Notes: a model not told the origin generated them from the sequence alone. Positions 8,243 to 17,694 are shown, counted from the first letter of the stretch. The stretch: DNA of 64,000 nt from Candidatus Gemmiger excrementigallinarum (GCA_019116445.1 DXBP01000050.1:40842-104841), one strand, 5' to 3'. Translations and numbers: made by a program.

Positions 8243-9760
8243 GTGGAAAAACAAAAGAAAAAGACCATTCAGATGCCGCATACCTACGTCATCATTTTTG
8301 CGGTGGTGGTCCTCTGCGCGGTGCTGACCTACCTGATCCCGGTGGGCAGCTTCCAGACGCAGGAAGTCAGCTACATGGTGGGCGATACCGAAAAGACCCG
8401 TACCGTCATTGTAGCGGACAGCTTCGCCTATGAGCTGGACGAAGCCGGCAACCGGGTACGCAGCGGTGTGCCGATCTTCGGCACCGAGGATTTCGGCGGC
8501 CAGGGTATGCTCAACTATGTGTTCGAGGGTCTGACCTCCGGTGACAAGACCGGCAGTGCCGTGGGCATTGTGGCCTTCATCCTGGTCATCGGCGGTGCCT
8601 TTGGCATCGTTATGCGCACCGGCGCGGTGGATGCGGGCATCCACGCCATGATCCGCAAGACCAAAGGGCGGGAAATCATCCTTATCCCGGTGCTGTTCAC
8701 GCTGTTCTCTCTGGGTGGCGCGGTTTTTGGCATGGGCGAGGAGGCCATTCCTTTTGCCATGGTCATTGTGCCGCTGACCATCGCCATGGGCTACGATGCG
8801 GTGGTGGCGGTCTGCGTTACCTACGTGGCGACCCAGATCGGCTTTGCCACCAGCTGGATGAATCCCTTCGGCCTGGCTATTGCCCAGGGCATCGCGAGGG
8901 TGCCGGTGCTGTCGGGTGCCGGGTTCCGTATCGTTATGTGGATTGTCTTTACGGCGGCGGGCGTGATTTTTACCATGCTCTATGCCCGCAAGATCAAGCG
9001 GGACCCCACCTCCTCGGTGGCCTATGAGAGCGACGCTTACTACCGCGGCCAGATGGCCCAGAGCGACGCGGCCTCCGCGCCCTTTACGCTGGGCCAGGGC
9101 CTGGTGCTGCTGACCATTCTGGTCACCATCATCTGGACGGTCTGGGGCGTTGTGGTCGAAGGGTACTACATCCCTGAAATCGCCTCCCAGTTCTTCATCA
9201 TGGGCCTGGCAGCCGGTATCATCGGCTGCATCTTCCACCTCAACGGTATGCGCGCTTCGGATATGGCTTCCTCCTTCCAGAGCGGTGCCGCCGACCTGGT
9301 GGGCGCAGCGCTGGTGGTGGGTATGGCCCAGGGCATCGTCATCGTGCTGGGCGGCACCGACCCCACCACCCCCAGTGTCATGAACACCATCCTGTACACC
9401 CTGGGCAATCTGCTCAGCGGCGTGCCCGGTGTGCTGGCTGCCTGGCTCATGTATGTGTTCCAGAGCCTGTTCAACTTCGTGGTTGTTTCCGGCTCCGGTC
9501 AGGCGGCCCTCACCATGCCCATCATGGCGCCCCTGGCGGACCTGGCCGGTATCACCCGCCAGGTGGCCGTACTGGCTTACCAGCTGGGCGACGGTCTTAC
9601 CAACCTCATTGTGCCCACCTCCGGCTGCCTGCTGGGCGTACTGGGCGTGGCTCGTCTGGAATGGGGCAAGTGGGCCAAGTTCCAGATCAAGATGCAGGGG
9701 ATGCTCTTTGTGCTGTCCACGATTTTTGTGGTTGTGGCAGTCATGATCGGTTTTGCCTGA
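8243..9760 (+). CDS. YfcC-family membrane transporter
   Basis: About 505 residues. The start is uncertain: GTG 8243 (VEKQKKKTIQMPHTYVIIF) gives the usual Lys-rich cytoplasmic head seen in this family; ATG 8222 is the alternative. The protein has a first helix at about 15-35, an extracytoplasmic loop (35-90), then 11-12 further helices. Conserved features include FGMGEEAIPFAMVIVPL, the QIGFATSWMNPFGLAIAQGI loop and a late GLTNLIVPTSGCLLGVLG re-entrant motif. The family belongs to the IT superfamily related to C4-dicarboxylate and AbgT carriers and is often annotated as an amino-acid or arginine/ornithine carrier; the substrate is not known here. The dipeptidase neighbour points to amino-acid or peptide traffic. 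Confidence 0.85.
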   Translation: MEKQKKKTIQMPHTYVIIFAVVVLCAVLTYLIPVGSFQTQEVSYMVGDTEKTRTVIVADSFAYELDEAGNRVRSGVPIFGTEDFGGQGMLNYVFEGLTSGDKTGSAVGIVAFILVIGGAFGIVMRTGAVDAGIHAMIRKTKGREIILIPVLFTLFSLGGAVFGMGEEAIPFAMVIVPLTIAMGYDAVVAVCVTYVATQIGFATSWMNPFGLAIAQGIARVPVLSGAGFRIVMWIVFTAAGVIFTMLYARKIKRDPTSSVAYESDAYYRGQMAQSDAASAPFTLGQGLVLLTILVTIIWTVWGVVVEGYYIPEIASQFFIMGLAAGIIGCIFHLNGMRASDMASSFQSGAADLVGAALVVGMAQGIVIVLGGTDPTTPSVMNTILYTLGNLLSGVPGVLAAWLMYVFQSLFNFVVVSGSGQAALTMPIMAPLADLAGITRQVAVLAYQLGDGLTNLIVPTSGCLLGVLGVARLEWGKWAKFQIKMQGMLFVLSTIFVVVAVMIGFA

Positions 9761-9813
9761 TCTTACAGAAAATGATAGGTCCCCGCTGCTTCGGGAAGGC
9801 AGCAGGGAACGCA

Positions 9814-9858
9814 AAAGAGCGTGTTCCACCCACAGGGCGGAACACGCTCTTTTTTTTG
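9814..9858 (+). terminator. Intrinsic terminator of the YfcC gene
   Basis: AGAGCGTGTTCC pairs with GGAACACGCTCT around an 11-nt loop and is followed by eight T. Confidence 0.93.
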
Positions 9859-10111
9859 TTACATACCGCCAAAGTGAAAAGAATGTAAAAAAGATGAAAT
9901 TTTAAAATGACGAAATAACGATATAAAATAAAAATAAGCCTATGTCAAAAAAATTATTTTATAACAAAATCTCAAAAAAGATTGATTTCCTAGTTTTTTT
10001 ATAGTAAAATGTGCGCTGGCCAAGAGAACTAAAACCCAAACACGGAGCCGGATATTTCTCCGCTTTCAGGGAAGATCACCCGGTCCAACCCAAAAGAAAG
10101 GATGTAATGAA
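9859..10111 (+). other. AT-rich intergenic region before the M60 peptidase gene
   Basis: With the terminator before it, this makes a 350-base stretch without a gene. It is markedly AT-rich against GC-rich flanks, holds the peptidase promoter and a 100-base leader with a weak GGAGC...CTCC hairpin near 10042-10063. I see no RNA gene or small ORF with a ribosome binding site. Confidence 0.5.
9982..10010 (+). promoter_or_regulatory. Promoter of the M60 peptidase operon
   Basis: TTGATT (9982-9987), 17-bp spacer, TAAAAT (10005-10010), embedded in AT-rich DNA. It leaves a leader of roughly 95 bases before the GTG start. Confidence 0.7.
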
Positions 10112-13100
10112 GTGAAAAGAGCCATCGCCACCTTGCTGAGCACCTGCATGATGTTCAGCATCCTGGCCCAGGGCACGGCCGCCTTTGCGGAAGAATACGC
10201 CGAATCTGCGGTGCAGGCCGCAGTGACGGAAACGGATGAAGCACAGCCCCTGGAAATTGCTTCCTCCGAAACGGCGTCCCCCGACGCCGAGGAAAGTCTG
10301 CCTGAAGTACCGGCAGCGGAAGAGGAACTTCCGCCCATTGAACTTATGGCAGAGGAATCCCACGAAGACGAAGCCGCGGCAGAGAGTGCCCCGCAGGATA
10401 CGGCGGAGGTTTCTGTCACGCTGCTGGCGGGTCTGCCGCTGCAGGGGGATGTGGAGTTCACCGTCAGCCTGACGGGCCCGTCCACCCGCTCCGGAGAGAT
10501 CACGCTGCAGGCAGCCGGCGGTACGGTGCCTGCTCAGCAGGAGATCCGCTTCCGGGACCTGCCCCGGGGCAGCTACACGCTGACGGTCAGCGGCAGCGGC
10601 TTTGCGGATTACACCCAGACCATTGAGGTAGAAAACCTGCTGTATTCGGTACAGCTGTACACCGGCTTCCTGGCCGGATATACCTACACCGCGGATGATC
10701 TCCATCCCGGTGCGCTGCGCATCGGTGACGTGGACGGCAACGGCTCCCTCAGCGAGGGGGATACCACCGCACTGATCGATGCCCTTGAAGGGGAAAGCAC
10801 CGACGCCGGCTACACCGTGGACCTGGACGGCAGCGGTACCGTGGACCTGGTGGACCTGCAGATGCTGGCCGCCAGCCTGGAAGAAACCCGGGACGGCGCC
10901 GCCTCGGTGCTGATCCGTGTGCCCGAAAGCCTGATGGAACTGGAAACGGAAGAAACCACCCAAGTCGTCAGCGGCAGCCTGGACGATCTGCTCAGCGGTG
11001 CGGCGGCGGTGGAACTGAAACCCACCTCGGAGGAAGCTATCTCGGAGGATAACCCCGTCACCGTCAGCTTTGACTTTGAGAAAGCGGCCAAGGAACCCCT
11101 GCCCCTGGCGGGCCTGGTGCTGCAGACCCCGCCCGCCGGTGATACCGCTGTCAACGGCGCCACCGTCACGGTGGAATACGAGGAATACGGCGAGACCAAA
11201 ACCATGGACATCCCCGTCAGCAACGGGATGCTGGCCCGCTTTATGGGTGCAGCCACGGTGCAGCCCGACGGCTCCATCGAGGTCAACTTCGGCGCACAGA
11301 TCGCCGTCAAGAAGGTCACCATCAAGATCACTTCGGTGTCTGGCGGCGGCAACCTGGCGGAGATCTCCAAGGTGGAATTCCTCAACGATATGGAATCCCG
11401 TATCCCGCCCCCGACGATGGACATTCCCACCGGACTGAAGGCTGTGCCCGAAAGCCAGGCCTTCACCCTGACCTGGGACCCGGCGGTAAACGTCACCGGG
11501 TACGAAGTTTCCATCACCTTCGGCGATGAGACCGAAACCGTGCGCACCGCCTCCAACACCCTGGCGGTGAGCAGCTTCCGCGGTGAAAAACTGCAGAACA
11601 GCAAGACCTACACCGTCAAGGTGCAGTCGGTCAACGGTGAATGGCGCAGCGGCTACGGCGAGGCCATCACGGTGATCCCCAAAGCCGACAAACTGCCCGC
11701 CGCCCCCGACGCCCTGACACTGACCGGGCGCTTCCAGCGCATTGAAGCGTCCTGGAAGGACATGAAGGATACCGAAACCTATAACGTCTACTATCGCAAA
11801 CAGGGCGAAGGGGACTTCATCAAGGTCGAAGGGATTGCCAAGAACAGCTACACCATTCAGGGCCTGGAAAACAACACCCGCTATGAGGTGTATGTCACCG
11901 GCGTCAACGAGCTGGGCGAAGGCCCCGCCTCGCTGACCTCCACGGCATCCACGGCCAACGTGAACCCGGTCAAGATGCCGGCCTACAAGCTGCTGAACAC
12001 GCCGGGTGCCGCCGGCGAGGTCACAGCCCATATCCTGTCCATCACCCATAAGAACGGTTATATGAAGGACAGCCCGCTGGATTCCGGCAACACCGCCTGG
12101 GGCGCTGTGGATAACGATTTCGCCTCCTGGTACGGTGTGGATGACTGGGACGACGGTGCCAGCTACAACCTCAACGACGGTCTGCGCGTCACCTTTGACG
12201 CCCGCTACCATATCGGCAGCATCTCGCTGACCCAGGCCGAGGACCGCAGTGGTTACGGCAAGGTCCGCCTGTTTGCTCGCGATGAGCAGGGCCGTGAATA
12301 CCAGGTGCCGGGTGTGACCATCGTCCGGCATAACGACGGCAGCCGCAACTACTTTACCATCAAGATCCCCGGTGGTGTCACCACCGATTATCTGCGCGTC
12401 TGCGTGGGGTATACCTACTGGGACAGCCCGGTTTCCATCTCCGAGATGCGGTTCTACGAGTACGACAGCCTGGAAGATGACATTCTGGCGCTGTATGCCG
12501 ACGACCTCCACGTAACGCTGCAGGAGGAAGTGGACGAGGGCACCCTCGACGACCTGCAGACCCGGCTGGACACCCCCGATGAGGCCAGCGGCGAACTGCA
12601 CCCCGAACGTGTGGCGCTCCAGCGCGAACTGGATAACGCCCGCGGTCTGCTGGAAACCACCCTCAACGATGTGGTGGAGGTACATACCACCATCACGGCC
12701 AAGAAGGACGGCCACCTGGGCTTCACCGGCCTGAATGCCTGGCAGCCCCTGGGTGTGACGGCCGCCGCCGGCGACGAGATCGTCGTCTACGTAGGCAGCA
12801 ACAATGTGGCCACCGGTTCCAATGCCTGGCTGCAGCTGGTTGCCACCCAGTACAACTCCGAATCGGGACAGGTGGTTTCCAGACCGATCCAGCTCAAGGT
12901 CGGCCGCAACGAGATCAGCATTCCCGAACTGGTTACCTTTGATGCCGAGCACGGCGGCGCCCTGTACGTGCAGTTCACCGGTGACGGTGCCAATGACCGT
13001 TACTCGGTGCGCGTCAGCGGCGGCGAAAAGATCCCCGTGCTGGATCTCTACGGCATTGACGATCCCGCCGAGCGCAAAGCCCGTGTCACGGCCTATGTGG

Positions 13101-15343
13101 AAGCGATGGAAGCCTACGCCGCGGAACTGGAATCCCGGCATGGCGAGTTCCACGGCGACCACGGCGCCTACGACGCCCAGACCTGCATCCTCAACACCAC
13201 CGATGTGATGCTGGACCAGATGATGTACTCGGTACCGGTCAGCCAGCTGCTGGCGGGCCTGGGCGGCGGGTCCACGGCTGACAAAGCCGAGCGCCTGCTC
13301 AACTCCGTGGACGCTATGGACCAGATGATGACGCTGTTCTACCAGCATAAGGGCCTGACCAATCTGGCGGGCGCCGGGGATAAGAACCGTCTGCCTTCCC
13401 AGCACCTGAACATCCGCTATATGCGTATGTTTGCCGGCGCGTTCATGTACGCGGCGGGCAACCACATTGGTATCGGCTGGGGTTCTGTACCCGGCCTGGC
13501 TGAAGGCAACCCCGTCGTTGTGAAGGAGGACGGCAGCTACCAGAGCGGCAACTTCTTCGGCTGGGGCATCGCCCATGAGATCGGCCACAACATCAACCAG
13601 GGCAGCTATGCCGTGGCGGAAGTTACCAACAACTATTTCTCACAGATTTCCCAGGCCAGCGAGGGCGTGCGCTTCGGCTACAACGCCATCTACAGCAAGG
13701 TAACCAGCGGCACCACCGGTCATTCCGGCGATGTGTTCACGCAGCTGGGACTCTACTGGCAGCTGCACCTTGCCTATGACCAGGGATACGAATACGAAAT
13801 CTACGATAACTATACCGACCTTTTTGCAAACCGTTTCTATGCGCGGGTGGATACCTACGCCCGCAATCCCTCCCAGGCGCCGGCCCCGCAGGGCATCAAG
13901 CTGACGCTAAACGGCGATGCCGACCAGAACTTCATGCGTCTGGCCTCGGCGGCGGCCCAGAAGGACCTGACGGACTTCTTTGTGCGCTGGGGCATGGTTC
14001 CCGACGGAACCACGGCGGCCTATCTGGCACAGTTTGAGCCCGAGACCCGTGCGCTGTACTACGGCAACGATGCCGCGCGCAACTACCGGTTTACCCATGA
14101 TGACGGCACGAGCTTTGCGGGGCAGGCAGTCCTCACCGACGGCAACACCGCCGTGGTGGATGACCGCACCCCCAACCAGGTCAACCTGACGCTGGCCTCC
14201 AACGCCGACAGCGGCCTGCTGCTGGGCTACGAGATCGCCCGCGTGACCTACGAGAACGGCCGTGCCAACACCGAAGTTGTGGGCTTCACCACCAACAGCA
14301 CCTACACCGACACGGTCACCACCGTCAACAACCGTACGGTGGCCTATCAGATCACGGCCATCGACCAGTTCCTCAACCGTTCCGAAACGCTGCAGCTGCC
14401 TGCGGTCAAGATCAGCCATGATGGCAGCTATGACAAGAGCCAGTGGACGGTGACTACCAACATGACCTCGGCGGAGGATACGACCCCCGGCGCCGACGAC
14501 CACGACCCCTGCGAACCCGAACCGGTCTCGGCCATTACCAAGGTCATCGACAACAACAAGGGCACTACCTATACCGGCAAGACTGCCAGCGGCGATGCCG
14601 TCATTACGCTGGACTTCGGCAAATCTCTGGCAGCGACGGGCTTCAAGTACACCGTCACCTCCGGTACCCCCATCGAACAGTACGAGATCCAGATCGCCAC
14701 GTCTGATGGCAGCTGGAAGACGCTGGAATCCGGCACCTTTGCCGGCGGCGAAGTCAGCACCGTCTACTTCCGCAACGAGAACAACGACCCCTGGGTCTGC
14801 ACCTATGACGCGACGCAGCTGCGCCTGATCGTCAAGGCCCCGGCGGGTGTGGAAATCTCCATCAGCGAACTGGATGTGCTGGGCCCCACCGGTGACAACG
14901 TGGAACTGATGGAAAACGGCATCGGCACGCTGACCAAAGACTTTGTCTATGAGGAAAGTTCCGACCAGGCCATTCCGGAAGGCTCGCTGGTGTTCACCGG
15001 CAGCTACAAGGGCAACCCCGCGTACAACGTGGTGCTGCTCTACGACCAGGATGGCAACATTGTGGGCGGTGTGAACGCCGACGGCGACATTGTGGCCCAC
15101 CAGATCATTCTGGCCCCCGATCCGGCCGAAGGCCAGCTGGGTGAAGTCAGCGAAGGCTACTGGGTCTACTGGATCGAACCTGCCGACCTGGAAGGCATGA
15201 CCATGCCCGAGAGCGTGCGGGTGGAGCTGTACCGTGTGGACAACGCCACTACCAACGAAGGCCAGCGCCTGACCGGCGATACGCTGGCGGTAACGCTGCC
15301 CGAATCGCTGCCCCCGATCACGCTGGGCAGCCAGGCAGACTGA
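10112..15343 (+). CDS. Secreted M60-like (mucinase-type) zinc metallopeptidase with N-terminal dockerin
   Basis: 1743 residues, GTG start after AAAGGA. Residues 1-26 are a Sec signal peptide (cleavage after AFA), then an acidic region to about 100. Residues 105-195 form a beta-rich module. Residues 204-258 are a dockerin-like pair of calcium loops: D206-V-D-G-N-G-S...D217 and D237-L-D-G-S-G-T-V-D...D248. Two fibronectin III domains follow (about 430-615), then a discoidin/CBM32-like domain (about 630-785) and a helical segment (790-855). The M60 beta-sandwich and catalytic domain span about 870-1300, with gluzincin motif H1155-E-I-G-H1159 and a third ligand Glu1170 (HEIGHNINQGSYAVAE). The C-terminus has an Fn3-like and a second discoidin-like domain (about 1465-1605). 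M60 enzymes cleave mucin-type glycoproteins; this substrate is inferred. No LPXTG or TM anchor is present, so the dockerin may hold it to the cell. Confidence 0.88.
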   Translation: MKRAIATLLSTCMMFSILAQGTAAFAEEYAESAVQAAVTETDEAQPLEIASSETASPDAEESLPEVPAAEEELPPIELMAEESHEDEAAAESAPQDTAEVSVTLLAGLPLQGDVEFTVSLTGPSTRSGEITLQAAGGTVPAQQEIRFRDLPRGSYTLTVSGSGFADYTQTIEVENLLYSVQLYTGFLAGYTYTADDLHPGALRIGDVDGNGSLSEGDTTALIDALEGESTDAGYTVDLDGSGTVDLVDLQMLAASLEETRDGAASVLIRVPESLMELETEETTQVVSGSLDDLLSGAAAVELKPTSEEAISEDNPVTVSFDFEKAAKEPLPLAGLVLQTPPAGDTAVNGATVTVEYEEYGETKTMDIPVSNGMLARFMGAATVQPDGSIEVNFGAQIAVKKVTIKITSVSGGGNLAEISKVEFLNDMESRIPPPTMDIPTGLKAVPESQAFTLTWDPAVNVTGYEVSITFGDETETVRTASNTLAVSSFRGEKLQNSKTYTVKVQSVNGEWRSGYGEAITVIPKADKLPAAPDALTLTGRFQRIEASWKDMKDTETYNVYYRKQGEGDFIKVEGIAKNSYTIQGLENNTRYEVYVTGVNELGEGPASLTSTASTANVNPVKMPAYKLLNTPGAAGEVTAHILSITHKNGYMKDSPLDSGNTAWGAVDNDFASWYGVDDWDDGASYNLNDGLRVTFDARYHIGSISLTQAEDRSGYGKVRLFARDEQGREYQVPGVTIVRHNDGSRNYFTIKIPGGVTTDYLRVCVGYTYWDSPVSISEMRFYEYDSLEDDILALYADDLHVTLQEEVDEGTLDDLQTRLDTPDEASGELHPERVALQRELDNARGLLETTLNDVVEVHTTITAKKDGHLGFTGLNAWQPLGVTAAAGDEIVVYVGSNNVATGSNAWLQLVATQYNSESGQVVSRPIQLKVGRNEISIPELVTFDAEHGGALYVQFTGDGANDRYSVRVSGGEKIPVLDLYGIDDPAERKARVTAYVEAMEAYAAELESRHGEFHGDHGAYDAQTCILNTTDVMLDQMMYSVPVSQLLAGLGGGSTADKAERLLNSVDAMDQMMTLFYQHKGLTNLAGAGDKNRLPSQHLNIRYMRMFAGAFMYAAGNHIGIGWGSVPGLAEGNPVVVKEDGSYQSGNFFGWGIAHEIGHNINQGSYAVAEVTNNYFSQISQASEGVRFGYNAIYSKVTSGTTGHSGDVFTQLGLYWQLHLAYDQGYEYEIYDNYTDLFANRFYARVDTYARNPSQAPAPQGIKLTLNGDADQNFMRLASAAAQKDLTDFFVRWGMVPDGTTAAYLAQFEPETRALYYGNDAARNYRFTHDDGTSFAGQAVLTDGNTAVVDDRTPNQVNLTLASNADSGLLLGYEIARVTYENGRANTEVVGFTTNSTYTDTVTTVNNRTVAYQITAIDQFLNRSETLQLPAVKISHDGSYDKSQWTVTTNMTSAEDTTPGADDHDPCEPEPVSAITKVIDNNKGTTYTGKTASGDAVITLDFGKSLAATGFKYTVTSGTPIEQYEIQIATSDGSWKTLESGTFAGGEVSTVYFRNENNDPWVCTYDATQLRLIVKAPAGVEISISELDVLGPTGDNVELMENGIGTLTKDFVYEESSDQAIPEGSLVFTGSYKGNPAYNVVLLYDQDGNIVGGVNADGDIVAHQIILAPDPAEGQLGEVSEGYWVYWIEPADLEGMTMPESVRVELYRVDNATTNEGQRLTGDTLAVTLPESLPPITLGSQAD

Positions 15344-15362
15344 GCAATACAAGGAGACTACC

Positions 15363-16292
15363 ATGAAGAAACTACTGGCCACCCTGCTGCTGGGCATGGC
15401 CCTGGCCGTGGCGGCGCTGCCCGCTGCGGCCCAGGAGTCCGGCAACACGGTGACAATGACGGCCAACGCCAACGGCGCGGCCGTAAGCCTGGCGCTGCCC
15501 AAAGAAACAGCCCAGGGAGTCAAGGCGCTGCGCCTGAGCTTTGCGGTGGAAAGCACCGAGCCCATTGATGCGCAGTTTGACTTTGACAGTGCGCTGCCCG
15601 GCAGCGTGCAGCAGTGCCGCTACAATCCGGCCACCGGGCAGATGAATGTCTATGTGGCGGGCGGTACCGACCTGTTCACGGATGGTACAGCCTCTTTGGG
15701 CAACATCCTTCTGGATGTCCCCGCGGGCAGCACGGCCACCGTGCGCCTGGTGGAGGACTCGTTGGAACTGGTCAACGGTGCCTTCGGCAAGACCCAGGCG
15801 CCCTCTACCGGTGCGGTATCGGTGGATGTGACGGTGGACGGCAATACGCCGGCCCCCACTCCGGAAGCCACCCAGTCCCCGTCCGGAGGTTCCTCCGGTT
15901 CTCAGGATCAGAATTCTGCGGCGCAGAGCCATCAGAATACCCCCACGCCCACCCCGGCCGTGACTACCACGCCGGTGTCCACGGCTGCCCCGTCTGAAAC
16001 GGTGCAGCAGACCACCGCGCAGGGCAGCACCGGCGGCAAAAAGCCTGCGGGCAGCAGCCAGTCGGGTGCTGCCTCCCAGGCAACTCCCGAGCCTTCGGAA
16101 GAACCCCAGGCCAGCGCGACGCCGGCCCCCACCGAAGCCCCCCAGGATCCGACCGCTACTGCCACGCCCGAACAGGCACAGGCGGAATCCACCCCGGCGA
16201 TGAACCCGCTGCTGGTGGTGCTGATCGTGGTGGCCTGCCTGGCGGCGGCCGTCCTCATCGGCGTTGCCGTGCTCCGCTTCCGCAGCCGGTAA
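15363..16292 (+). CDS. Membrane-anchored surface protein with cohesin-like ectodomain
   Basis: 309 residues, AAGGAG before ATG, 19 bases after the peptidase stop, so cotranscribed. Residues 1-24 are a signal peptide (AAAQES junction). Residues 27-160 are an all-beta domain with alternating hydrophobics (VTMTANANGAAVSLAL, LRLSFAVES, the turn DGTASLGNILLDVPAG, then VRLVEDSLELVNGAFG) that follows the pattern of cohesin-type beta sandwiches, including the Gly-x-Leu-Gly strand before the last sheets. Residues 163-275 are a low-complexity Pro/Thr/Ser/Gln linker, and 279-303 a C-terminal membrane helix with a short RFRSR cytoplasmic tail. The layout (fold, long stalk, anchor) is that of a cell-surface anchor. 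Being next to a dockerin enzyme suggests it is the receptor; the cohesin call is inference. Confidence 0.7.
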   Translation: MKKLLATLLLGMALAVAALPAAAQESGNTVTMTANANGAAVSLALPKETAQGVKALRLSFAVESTEPIDAQFDFDSALPGSVQQCRYNPATGQMNVYVAGGTDLFTDGTASLGNILLDVPAGSTATVRLVEDSLELVNGAFGKTQAPSTGAVSVDVTVDGNTPAPTPEATQSPSGGSSGSQDQNSAAQSHQNTPTPTPAVTTTPVSTAAPSETVQQTTAQGSTGGKKPAGSSQSGAASQATPEPSEEPQASATPAPTEAPQDPTATATPEQAQAESTPAMNPLLVVLIVVACLAAAVLIGVAVLRFRSR

Positions 16293-16340
16293 TTTCCTGA
16301 GCGCTGTCGCTCCCCACGGCAGCATCCCCCTATAACAAAA

Positions 16341-16385
16341 CACACCGCCCTCCCGTTGCAAGCCGGGAGGGCGGTGTGCTTTTTG
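16341..16385. terminator. Bidirectional terminator between convergent genes
   Basis: CACACCGCCCTCCCG pairs with CGGGAGGGCGGTGTG. T-rich tracts follow on both sides (TTTTTG on plus; TTTTGTTATA on minus). Confidence 0.9.
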
Positions 16386-16396
16386 TTGGGAAGGGC

Positions 16397-17242
16397 TCAA
16401 AGCAGATCGGTCAGGCCATAGTCCGCCACGCAGCGGCGGATGCCTTCCCGTGTTGGGTCAAAGGCCAGCCCGCCGGCCTGCGCTTTGCGGGTGTCCATCC
16501 GCAGGCTGCGGGACCAGTCCGCTTGTTCCAGCGGCGGGTCGATACCCAGCACGGTGCAGAATTGCCGGGCGGTGGTGTACATATCGGTATCGTTTTCACT
16601 GCCAAAGTTGTACACGCCGCCGGGCAGTTCCAGGGCGGGCAGCAGATTTTCCACGGCCTGGCGCACATAGGTCACGCCACGGTAATCCCGGCAGGAAAAC
16701 CGCATCGCCTGGCCGGTGCGGGCCGCCCGCCACAGGTTCAGCGGCAGATTGCCCCGGATGGGCAGCCCGTACCCCGGCAGATCGTACAGCCAGGTGGCGC
16801 GCAGCAGCACGGCGTCGGGCAACCGGTCCAGCACCCGCAGTTCGGCTTCCCGCTTGTGGCGGCCATAGACATTGGCGGGGGAGAGCAGTACGTTTTCATC
16901 AAAGGACCCATCTCCGGGCAGTCCGGCATAGACCTGGTCGGAACTGAAGGCTACCAGTCTGGCACCGGTATTCCGGGCGGCTTCCGCCAGCCAGAGGGGC
17001 ACTTCCACGTTGGCCCGGTAGGACTCCTCGGGGTGCGCCTCACAGTACCCGGTGTCGGAAAGCGCCGCGGTGTGCAGAATGGCATCGGGATGCAGCTGCT
17101 GTACCGCTGTCTGCAATTCCTCCTGCTCGGCGCGGGCCATCAGACCCCGGGGCAGCGCCAGCAATTCCAGCCGCCCGCTCAGCTGCTGCATCACCCGGGC
17201 CCCCACAAAGCCCCCGGCACCGGTAACCAGAACGCGTTTCAT
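16397..17242 (-). CDS. RmlD-like NAD(P)-dependent sugar-nucleotide reductase/epimerase
   Basis: 281 residues. An extended short-chain dehydrogenase: the Rossmann motif is GAGGFVG at residues 8-14, the catalytic Tyr-x3-Lys is YGRHK, and SSDQVYAG is the conserved serine strand. Overall it resembles dTDP-4-dehydrorhamnose reductase (RmlD), but no rmlABC genes accompany it, so the substrate is open. Its ATG overlaps the stop of the MerR-family gene by 4 bases, so the two are translationally coupled. Confidence 0.8.
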   Translation of the reverse strand: MKRVLVTGAGGFVGARVMQQLSGRLELLALPRGLMARAEQEELQTAVQQLHPDAILHTAALSDTGYCEAHPEESYRANVEVPLWLAEAARNTGARLVAFSSDQVYAGLPGDGSFDENVLLSPANVYGRHKREAELRVLDRLPDAVLLRATWLYDLPGYGLPIRGNLPLNLWRAARTGQAMRFSCRDYRGVTYVRQAVENLLPALELPGGVYNFGSENDTDMYTTARQFCTVLGIDPPLEQADWSRSLRMDTRKAQAGGLAFDPTREGIRRCVADYGLTDLL

Positions 17243-17649
17243 GGTGTATCCTCCTTTTGGGGTAAAATGTTGCTGACATAGGGCTGCTCGCCCGCCAGCA
17301 CCGCATCGTAAAAGGTTTGTTTGCGGTCCACATAAGCCACCGCCTCTTCCAGCTGGCCGATCCGCTCCAGAAGTTCCACCCGTTTTTGGGCCAGAATGAT
17401 CTTGCGCTGGGGAATGGATGCTTCACCCTGCAGGCAGAGCTGTACGTAATGCCGCATTTCCTGGATGCTCAGCCCGCAGCGCTTCAGGCAGCCAAGACTT
17501 TCGATCCAGGCGATGTCCCGCTCGTCAAACACCCGCCGGTTGGCGCCATCCCGTTTGACGTTGGGTACAAGCCCCTGGTTGCAGTAAAATTTCAGTGCCT
17601 CATAGGTCATGCCGGTCTTTTCGCAGACCGTTTTCATGGAATAGAGCAT
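17239..17649 (-). CDS. MerR-family transcriptional regulator
   Basis: 136 residues from ATG 17649, chosen for GGGAGG eight bases upstream (the longer frame to 17673 has no such site). Residues 1-70 are the winged-helix DNA-binding domain: TVCEKTGMTYEALKFYCNQG, then VKRDGANRRVFDERDIAW. Residues 80-115 form the dimer coiled coil (ILAQKRVELLERIGQLEEAV). It resembles the small-molecule or aldehyde-stress subgroup with no obvious cysteine metal site at the C-terminus. It is divergent from an aldo/keto reductase whose promoter has the 19-bp spacer that MerR proteins act on. Confidence 0.88.
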   Translation of the reverse strand: MLYSMKTVCEKTGMTYEALKFYCNQGLVPNVKRDGANRRVFDERDIAWIESLGCLKRCGLSIQEMRHYVQLCLQGEASIPQRKIILAQKRVELLERIGQLEEAVAYVDRKQTFYDAVLAGEQPYVSNILPQKEDTP

Positions 17650-17694
17650 GGTATCGCCTCCCGGATCGTTCACGCAAAATTCACAAAACAGGGC

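Noticed and set aside
10076..13588. 1170-codon open frame on the minus strand opposite the M60 peptidase gene
   Set aside because: It is a shadow produced by GC-rich codon structure of the plus-strand gene; no signal, motif or ribosome binding site, and the plus-strand domains are unmistakable.
16128..16200. Pro/Thr/Gln-rich stretch of the 15363 protein as a tandem repeat array
   Set aside because: Low-complexity linker with irregular units; no true DNA-level tandem repeat.
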